From assembly GCA_946619625.1 (NCBI GenBank), contig CAMOMF010000203.1, positions 1 through 21,947 of the forward strand: a stretch of DNA of 21,947 bases, given 5' to 3'. Of this stretch, positions 8,167-13,762 are shown piece after piece. The DNA comes from an uncultured Bacteroidales bacterium (GTDB lineage: Bacteria; Bacteroidota; Bacteroidia; Bacteroidales; Paludibacteraceae). The position numbers and the translations under genes were made by a program. The notes under the pieces were generated by a model. It saw nothing but the letters and a program-made list of their open reading frames with translations. It searched no databases and had not been told where the DNA came from. Every line of letters starts with the position of its first letter. The stretch's first letter is position 1.

Positions 8167-8350
8167 TAAAATGCCATTTTTTTACTTTTTTGCCCGTTTT
8201 TAATGTTTCACTCCTGCCTGCGGCACTTTTCTTGGTAGTTACGCCGGCTGGCTGCCGGCACATTCCTCTTCGTCGCGTGCTCGGTGCGTCAGCGCCGAGA
8301 AAAGATTCTTCACTTGCCCGGACTACCAGTCAGTTTCTTTCTTCTTTTAC

Positions 8351-8384
8351 GCCCAAATCAGATTTGGGCCTGCCCGCTCGGGCA
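8351..8384. repeat. Two adjacent perfect inverted repeats
   Basis: GCCCAAATCAGATTTGGGC (8351-8369) is a perfect dyad with 9-bp arms and a 1-nt centre. One base later TGCCCG-CT-CGGGCA (8371-8384) forms a second. Neither is followed by a clear T-run, so they do not look like simple terminators. They could be protein-binding sites or hairpins in an RNA. Confidence 0.6.
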
Positions 8385-8452
8385 GTGTTCCGCCTCCTGT
8401 TCAGACCTGGCCGTAGTCCCGGCTAGCAAACCGCTAGGACGACTAGCCCCGC

Positions 8453-8492
8453 CTCCGTGACTCCGTCGCTCCGTAAATCCGTAGCTCCGATA
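8453..8492. repeat. Five imperfect 8-bp tandem repeats
   Basis: Units of the form CTCCGTNN run from 8453 to 8492 (CTCCGTGA, CTCCGTCG, CTCCGTAA, ATCCGTAG, CTCCGATA). The CTCCGT core is well kept and the last two bases drift. The array ends 40 bp before the -33 box of the downstream operon. Confidence 0.75.
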
Positions 8493-8531
8493 AAAAAATG
8501 CCCCCTTCCCTTCATTTTTTTTACCCAAAAA

Positions 8532-8563
8532 TTTGCATAATTCAAAAAAAAGTACTATCTTTG
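8532..8563 (+). promoter_or_regulatory. Promoter of the ATPase/WXG/Sel1 operon
   Basis: TTTG (8532-8535) and TATCTTTG (8556-8563) are 20 bp apart, a full match to the Bacteroidetes promoter. It is the only strong match I see ahead of the plus-strand genes from 8775 to 18979. Transcription would start near 8570, about 205 nt before the ATG at 8775. Confidence 0.8.
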
Positions 8564-8570
8564 TAGTCGA

Positions 8571-8774
8571 TTTGGTGTCCAAACGACCCTGAATCGAGAT
8601 ATATGCGCGCATACGCAACTGATAATCAGACCATTTCTACCATCCTCCTTTTTCTGGGGATCGTAGAAGAAACACGAAACACGTTTTCTCCTTGTATGAT
8701 TCACGCATGCAGGCGAGGGTGCTATGTCTCCGCCCTGTTGTCGCTAACTCATCATCTTTAAATTTATAGTTGTT
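8571..8774 (+). promoter_or_regulatory. Long structured leader of the operon
   Basis: This is about 200 nt between the predicted start site and the ATPase ATG. TTTGG-TGT-CCAAA at 8571-8583 is a perfect hairpin at the very 5' end of the RNA. TATGCGCGCATA at 8602-8613 is a perfect 12-bp palindrome. TTCTAC/GTAGAA (8635-8640 with 8663-8668), extended by ATCC/GGAT across one mismatch, makes a ten-pair stem. No known riboswitch family is recognisable, and I see no leader peptide or Shine-Dalgarno sequence. Folding was judged by eye only. Confidence 0.45.
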
Positions 8775-11700
8775 ATGGGAAAAGATACTGGAAAAGCTAC
8801 AGTAAATCAAATTCAAGAAATCATTAATAATTTCAAAAGTCAAATGAGTAATCTCCATTCCTCGGGCAAGAAGGCTTTTGATTCCTCGAAAAATGATTTA
8901 GTCAAAGGCTTGGAAAAATTGCAGTTGGAGGATCCTGTGTTCGTTCCTTATTCATTGGGGAATGACATGAAAGATATTTTGCAAAGCATAAGCAAGGCTG
9001 CTGCTGATAGACAAGAGCTGCAAATGTTTTATGCCGGAGAGGGTTTGTACGAACAGGTTCAGGGAGTATGCGTCGAATATCCTGTTTTTACCAAAAGGAA
9101 AGGCTTTAACATTTTGATTAAGCCGTTTGATACCAGTCTTATGCCTGAGGTTAAAAATGCCGAGAGTACGCTCAATCAGTATTTGTTGTACGTGTTGCTT
9201 TCTTATCCCAGAGGCAGCGTGCGCATCAATTTCATAGACCCCGATTTCGTGGGACTTGGCGATGCTTTCATGCAACCTCTTGGTGGTGGAGTTTCACCCA
9301 TATGCCGCGTGTTCCGCGACCGACAGGAAATAGAAAACTGTCTGGACAAGGAAATGTCCAAACGCATGGAAGACATCAGTCGGGTGGGCAACAGATACTA
9401 TGAGAATCATCCGCGTTACGAATTGTTTGTCATATTCAACAATCCGAACAGTTACCAATACTACAGCAACCCCTTGAATAAGCTATTGAACGTCGGTGCT
9501 CAGTACGGCATTCAGTTTGTGGTTCTGAGCGACATCCATATGCCGACTGACACAGGCTACAATACCTTTAACATCCTTGCCAATCGGGGTTTGTATACTG
9601 AACTGGATAATGAAAAGAAAATACCGGGCAAGCCGTCGCTCGTTAATTATTCTATAGACCTCTTCTCCCGAGAGGATGTGTTTAAACAGTGCCTCCACTA
9701 CCTCCAGCATGGTTTGGGTGAAGATACCCCTAAAAAATTCGAGAGCTTCACGCCTCTCCCGATTATCCAGAAGGATACGGACCCTGATAAGTATTTTGAA
9801 AAACTTGAGAGTATCACAAGCAAAAATGTAACCATTCCGGTTCTGAATTATAACACGTATGAACATCTGTCACGTGGCAAATACGGCATCCGGCAGAAGC
9901 AACTGCTTTGGCAGGTGGGGGGTAATAAGAAGAAAAACATTGTCATCAGCTATTCGGGCCAATCGGAAGACCGTGCTATCGAATTGTTGAATCATTTGGC
10001 TATGGAAATGCTGCTTTCCCTGCCTGTTACGAAAGTGCATTTTTCGCTTGTCAACCATCTTAAAAATCGTTGGGCGAGATTCTTGGACAAGAATATTGAC
10101 AATCGTATTGTAGACGTCATTTACGATAACAATCGGATTCCTGCTTTATTTTCTTCGCTTTCGAAAAAGATGGAGGAAGACAGCGATCAACTCGGTTGCA
10201 GCCTTGAAGAGAAAAACTTGGAAGACGGAACTGTTTTCCGTCCGTATGAGATTGTTGTTTTGAACGCTTCCGATTCCGTTGGCTACAGAGAATTGCGGGA
10301 GGGACTTTTCAAAAACGGAGCCGATAGCGGCATCTACTTCATCGTTATGAACAACAAGGATGAGCAGACACCATATCTTAAAACGGACAGTGTTCTGAAT
10401 CAGACCACGGTTATACAAACCATTGACGCGGACGAAGATTTCTCTATCGGTATCCCGCAGGAAACGATTCAAAATGCCAATCTTTTTACCCGTAACAAAG
10501 AATGGATGTCAGCTGCTACGAAATATATTAATGACCATTCCGTCGTTAAAGTCTCCCACGATTGGGATGCGATTATCAATGCGCCGTATCCTGCTACCTC
10601 ACCGGATATGTCTGTCATTATCGGATATGAACAAGGTACCGGTATGCCTATAGAATACAAGTTGGATATTGCGCATTCCCATTATCATTCGTTTGTAATC
10701 GGCGGAACAGGTTCCGGAAAAACCTCCTTCTTACATAACGTCATTTTGAGTCTGGCTTTGAAATACTCGCCCGAGGATTTGGAGTTGTATTTGATAGACT
10801 TGAAAGGTCCAGAATTTGGAAGGTACAAACAATTGCAACAATGCGGAGCCGTGCTGGTAGACAAATCAGATGATGTTATCACTTATGATGTGATTGGCAA
10901 TCTGGTAAAGAAGATGCGTGACCGTAAGGATCTGTTCGAAGACAGCGGTGGATCTTTGACGAAATATAACAAAAAGCATCCCGACAGCCCGCTTCCGCAG
11001 ATACTCTTAATCATAGACGAATGTCAGAATCTCTATAAAGCCAACACTGAAAATCATGATTTGGCTCGAAAAATCGTTGATGCGATTACCTTGATTGCTA
11101 CAGAGGGACGTGCGTTTGGAATTCACCTGCTAATGGCCACTCAATCGTTGAATAACTGTCCATTGCTGGATCAAGGTGTTCTTACACAGTTCCAGGATTT
11201 CTGGATTCTTCCATGCGTAGATACAGATGCCAAAATGCTCGTAAAAGCGGAGCACAAAGAAATTGTGGGAATAGAGGCTGATCGAATGGAGAGAGAAAAA
11301 GAAATCAATAAGGGACAATGCTTCTTACAGGGTACGGATGGCGGTCATCGTTTCAAGTTTAACTTTATCAGCGATGAATCAAAAGGAGAAGATAAGAGCA
11401 TGCTTGAACGATTCATTGAACAAAGCGTCAAAAAGTCTGAAGGGCACGCATCCAATGGTCAAGTCTTCTTCAGTGGACGTCAGCACTACTCTTTGTACGA
11501 AAATACCAATAGATTGATTAGTCAAGACAAGAGCTATTTGATTGCTTCGGCCGGACAAAACATATCGTTTGATCAGGCTCCGAATATGATGCATTTGATT
11601 AATGAACAAGGGCAGAACATTCTCACAATGGGATACAATGACAAACTGTTTGCCACCCGTACCACCATTGACATCTTGCTGTCATTAATTTTGTCCAGTC

Positions 11701-12479
11701 GGAAAAACGAGTTGGGATATCGTTTCATGGTGATTAATTGTCTGGGGATAAAGGGTTCTCACTATACCACCCTATTGAAAAGTATGGCAGAAAACGGTTA
11801 TATCGAACTGATCGAACCCAAAAACAGTGGTGAACATCTCAAATCGTTATGCGCTGAAATTGGTGATGGCAATGTCACACCGACCATCCTGTCCATTCTT
11901 AGTCAGGAGAGATTCACCTTTCTTAAAAATAATGAAGAGTTGGTCTCTGTTCCCAAGAAACCATCTGAAGAGGATGAATTTATCCTTCCTGGACAAGATG
12001 ATTTTGAGAACACCATGTCAGTGATGGCGGATTTGAACTTTGAAGGCTCCGCACCGAAGAACGAGCTACCGACAGAAGTAAAAACCTATCGGGATGCTTT
12101 GCGGTATATTCTTCAGGTCGGTCCCGAATATGGCGTTCATACCATTCTGCAAGTTAATAAAGCCAGTGAATTGGCACTTCCCAAAAGTGATGGTTTTACG
12201 ATGGATAATATTGGTGTTTACAAATTGTTCGGGCATATTGTTTTCCTTCAGACTGACAAAGATACCGAAACCTTCTTCAGTTTGTATGAATTACAGTTGG
12301 ACGAGATGCAGGAAGAAGAGGATCGACTCCGGGCTTACTATTTCAACCCGAATGGAGGAGACACACAGCTTCTCTCACCGTATACACTCCCTACCAAAAA
12401 AATTGAAAAGAAAAAGAATGAGTTTGAGTCGTTTTTGAATGTAGAAGCGACCATAAATGAGCTAATCAGGAACTACTAA
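8775..12479 (+). CDS. Soluble FtsK/SpoIIIE (EssC/EccC-like) multi-domain ATPase
   Basis: This 1234-residue FtsK-HerA superfamily protein has no transmembrane segment. The third RecA-like unit (about 610-870) is canonical: Walker A GGTGSGKT at 643-650, LYLIDLKGPEF at 671-681, Walker B ILLIIDECQ at 743-751, and a sensor-like MATQSLN at 787-793. I read three more units as degenerate copies of the same fold. Unit I (about 110-255) has INFIDPDFVG and YGIQFVVLSD at the equivalent places. Unit II (about 380-530) has YSGQSEDR where Walker A should be. Unit IV (about 945-1165) has GYNDKLFATRT there and GVHTILQVNK later. Multiple units with only one or some active resembles T7SS EssC/EccC, but those are membrane-anchored and normally place the active unit first. 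Residues 1-50 are helical. It leads the operon, 12 bp ahead of a WXG100-like gene. Its substrate (protein or DNA) is unknown. Confidence 0.85.
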   Translation: MGKDTGKATVNQIQEIINNFKSQMSNLHSSGKKAFDSSKNDLVKGLEKLQLEDPVFVPYSLGNDMKDILQSISKAAADRQELQMFYAGEGLYEQVQGVCVEYPVFTKRKGFNILIKPFDTSLMPEVKNAESTLNQYLLYVLLSYPRGSVRINFIDPDFVGLGDAFMQPLGGGVSPICRVFRDRQEIENCLDKEMSKRMEDISRVGNRYYENHPRYELFVIFNNPNSYQYYSNPLNKLLNVGAQYGIQFVVLSDIHMPTDTGYNTFNILANRGLYTELDNEKKIPGKPSLVNYSIDLFSREDVFKQCLHYLQHGLGEDTPKKFESFTPLPIIQKDTDPDKYFEKLESITSKNVTIPVLNYNTYEHLSRGKYGIRQKQLLWQVGGNKKKNIVISYSGQSEDRAIELLNHLAMEMLLSLPVTKVHFSLVNHLKNRWARFLDKNIDNRIVDVIYDNNRIPALFSSLSKKMEEDSDQLGCSLEEKNLEDGTVFRPYEIVVLNASDSVGYRELREGLFKNGADSGIYFIVMNNKDEQTPYLKTDSVLNQTTVIQTIDADEDFSIGIPQETIQNANLFTRNKEWMSAATKYINDHSVVKVSHDWDAIINAPYPATSPDMSVIIGYEQGTGMPIEYKLDIAHSHYHSFVIGGTGSGKTSFLHNVILSLALKYSPEDLELYLIDLKGPEFGRYKQLQQCGAVLVDKSDDVITYDVIGNLVKKMRDRKDLFEDSGGSLTKYNKKHPDSPLPQILLIIDECQNLYKANTENHDLARKIVDAITLIATEGRAFGIHLLMATQSLNNCPLLDQGVLTQFQDFWILPCVDTDAKMLVKAEHKEIVGIEADRMEREKEINKGQCFLQGTDGGHRFKFNFISDESKGEDKSMLERFIEQSVKKSEGHASNGQVFFSGRQHYSLYENTNRLISQDKSYLIASAGQNISFDQAPNMMHLINEQGQNILTMGYNDKLFATRTTIDILLSLILSSRKNELGYRFMVINCLGIKGSHYTTLLKSMAENGYIELIEPKNSGEHLKSLCAEIGDGNVTPTILSILSQERFTFLKNNEELVSVPKKPSEEDEFILPGQDDFENTMSVMADLNFEGSAPKNELPTEVKTYRDALRYILQVGPEYGVHTILQVNKASELALPKSDGFTMDNIGVYKLFGHIVFLQTDKDTETFFSLYELQLDEMQEEEDRLRAYYFNPNGGDTQLLSPYTLPTKKIEKKKNEFESFLNVEATINELIRNY

Positions 12480-12491
12480 ACAATATTTGTT

Positions 12492-12770
12492 ATGGCACAA
12501 GATCTTCATATCGGACAAATTCCGGAATTACGCCAGTTTGGCAAAAATTTGAAAGCGGCAAGTGGCGCATTATCCACATTGTTCAATCAGTTAGGTCAGC
12601 AGATGAACCGCGCATGTAGCACCTGGCAGGACAAGCAGGCACAAAAGTTCATGGCGCAGTTTACCCAGGAACGTAAAGGGGTGGATAAAATGGCACAAAC
12701 TATGATGGAATTCTCACAATATATAGAAGGGTATTGTAAGCGTGCGGACGAACTTCAAAATTATCATTAA
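12492..12770 (+). CDS. WXG100-like (ESAT-6 superfamily) small protein
   Basis: This 92-residue protein is predicted to be all-helical. It has the WXG100 layout: two helices joined by a turn with Trp at mid-length (W45-Q-D47). The turn sits in TWQDKQAQKFMAQF, where A and F occupy the positions expected after the motif (W-x-G/D-x-x-A-x-x-F). Length and Trp position match the family. The G of WxG is D here. The C-terminal T7SS signal YxxxD/E is not exact: Y81 is followed by D86, one residue too far. In monoderm bacteria such proteins are secreted substrates or partners of EssC/EccC. The gene is placed 12 bp after the ATPase and 3 bp before the next gene, suggesting that it partners with that ATPase. 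Confidence 0.72.
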   Translation: MAQDLHIGQIPELRQFGKNLKAASGALSTLFNQLGQQMNRACSTWQDKQAQKFMAQFTQERKGVDKMAQTMMEFSQYIEGYCKRADELQNYH

Positions 12771-12773
12771 ACT

Positions 12774-13247
12774 ATGGCAAAAGATGTTCTTGTTAAGGAT
12801 ATAGCCGTCGTAAAGATGTATAACACGAAACTGAACGATTTTCGTGGAGCTGTCATAGCCGGTGGTGCACTGATTGATAGGCAGATTAGGAAGATTCAAT
12901 CCCAGATGGAGCAAAAAAAGTCCTATGCTCTTGCTGATCAACGAAAGGCAGCTCGAGATAAAGACCGAACAGTTGATCGTTACAAACCTATCCGCACAGA
13001 GAACTATCCGGGTAGTGAAGTGGTCGGAACCAGCGACCATCAGATAAGTGCCAAATATCAGGCTCTGGAGGCCGCCGTGAGTGACTATAATAGAACGGTC
13101 GATCAAATCCGCGACAAGATGGCAGAAATCGGGCAAAGGACAAAAACGTTTTGTACTCTTTTCGACTCTGAGGTAATCGGCTATAATAAAAAGCTGAAAG
13201 AGAGAATTGAAATTATGGATAGTATGGTGAACATGAAATCAGTATAA
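12774..13247 (+). CDS. Helical protein of unknown function, operon partner of the WXG100-like gene
   Basis: This 157-residue protein matches no family I recognise. It looks almost entirely helical. Charged amphipathic stretches lie at about 1-65 (IDRQIRKIQSQMEQKK) and 88-150 (KYQALEAAVSDYNRTVDQIRDKM), separated by a polar loop with Pro and Gly at about 70-88. There is no signal peptide or membrane segment. The two long-helix layout would suit an ESAT-6-like hairpin or a chaperone/adaptor, but the Trp turn is missing. The start lies 3 bp after the WXG100-like stop and the end 2 bp before the next ATG, so the three small genes are translationally linked. Confidence 0.6.
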   Translation: MAKDVLVKDIAVVKMYNTKLNDFRGAVIAGGALIDRQIRKIQSQMEQKKSYALADQRKAARDKDRTVDRYKPIRTENYPGSEVVGTSDHQISAKYQALEAAVSDYNRTVDQIRDKMAEIGQRTKTFCTLFDSEVIGYNKKLKERIEIMDSMVNMKSV

Positions 13248-13249
13248 GT

Positions 13250-13735
13250 ATGTTCTTTAGCGGGATAAGTGATTTTGAATCAAAATTCAAAACTTTTGAT
13301 AGATTGAATTCTCTTCTTTTTAATGTTTGGAGAGACAAGAGTGCGGAGGCATATCGTGATGGCGATATTGCACGGATAACAAACGAGTATCGAAATTATA
13401 TATCTCAGGTTCGTTCATTGGCAGAAGAAGCCAACCGGCTCAACAGGCAACTCGACGAAAAAAGTAGACAAATAGAAAAATTGAAAAGCGAGATATGGAG
13501 CATCGCTACCACCCCGGAAATCATCAAGTGTGATATCTGGGAAGCAAAAGGAGAGGAGGCAGTATATACCCAAGATGAAAACGGTCATGTTCATGTGCAC
13601 TATAGACCGTGCGGCCAAGTCCGATTTGTCGCGAAAGGATTGAATGGGAGGTCTCCCCAAGAGGAACAGGCCGTTGCGGCACGGTACTTGGGCCCCTGCG
13701 ATAAAATTAATGTCAGGTTGTATAAGAATTTATAA
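13250..13735 (+). CDS. WXG-like N-terminal helical hairpin with beta-rich tail
   Basis: This is a 161-residue protein. Its N-terminal part repeats the turn of the 92-aa WXG100-like protein: VWRDKSAEAY with W27-R-D29 here, against TWQDKQAQKF there. It is followed by a long helix (about 40-85). The C-terminal half (about 95-161) changes character, with alternating hydrophobic residues, several Gly and an H-V-H-V-H-Y stretch, suggesting a small beta domain. I know no family with this exact make-up. By analogy with LXG/WXG fusions, the N-terminus could dock on the ATPase and the tail could be cargo or an adaptor. No signal peptide is seen. The next gene begins 27 bp later. Confidence 0.6.
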   Translation: MFFSGISDFESKFKTFDRLNSLLFNVWRDKSAEAYRDGDIARITNEYRNYISQVRSLAEEANRLNRQLDEKSRQIEKLKSEIWSIATTPEIIKCDIWEAKGEEAVYTQDENGHVHVHYRPCGQVRFVAKGLNGRSPQEEQAVAARYLGPCDKINVRLYKNL

Positions 13736-13762
13736 ACAGTAAAAAATATAATAACATAAACT

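Larger units (their letters stand above)
8167..8531. other. Gene-free, hairpin-rich spacer
   Basis: No convincing gene is found in the non-coding stretch between dacB and the large ATPase. The spacer contains several dyads. GCCGGC occurs twice at 8243-8248 and 8254-8259. An 8-bp stem with one G-T pair lies at 8280-8299. GCCCAAATC/GATTTGGGC is at 8351-8369, TGCCCG/CGGGCA at 8371-8384, and GGCTAG/CTAGCC at 8421-8448. Open frames through it give low-complexity peptides with no family resemblance. It is more G/C-rich than the AT-rich promoter DNA on either side. Confidence 0.7.

Noticed and set aside
8351..8384. Rho-independent terminator
   Set aside because: The stems are good, but no run of T follows either hairpin on either strand.
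8061..8426. 121-codon plus-strand open frame in the dacB-ATPase spacer
   Set aside because: It begins antisense to dacB, crosses the dacB promoter and the hairpin cluster, and has no protein-like composition.
8453..8492. Possible CRISPR or direct-repeat array
   Set aside because: The units are 8 bp with no spacers. No CRISPR repeat-spacer pattern or cas gene occurs in the window.
8775..12479. Chromosome-segregation FtsK/SpoIIIE translocase
   Set aside because: There are no N-terminal membrane helices and no C-terminal gamma winged-helix domain, and there are extra degenerate RecA-like units. The operon partners are WXG-like.
12720..12770. T7SS export motif YxxxD/E at the end of the WXG100-like protein
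   Set aside because: Tyr81 is followed by Asp86, and Tyr77 by Tyr81; neither gives the required spacing. The motif is at best a variant.
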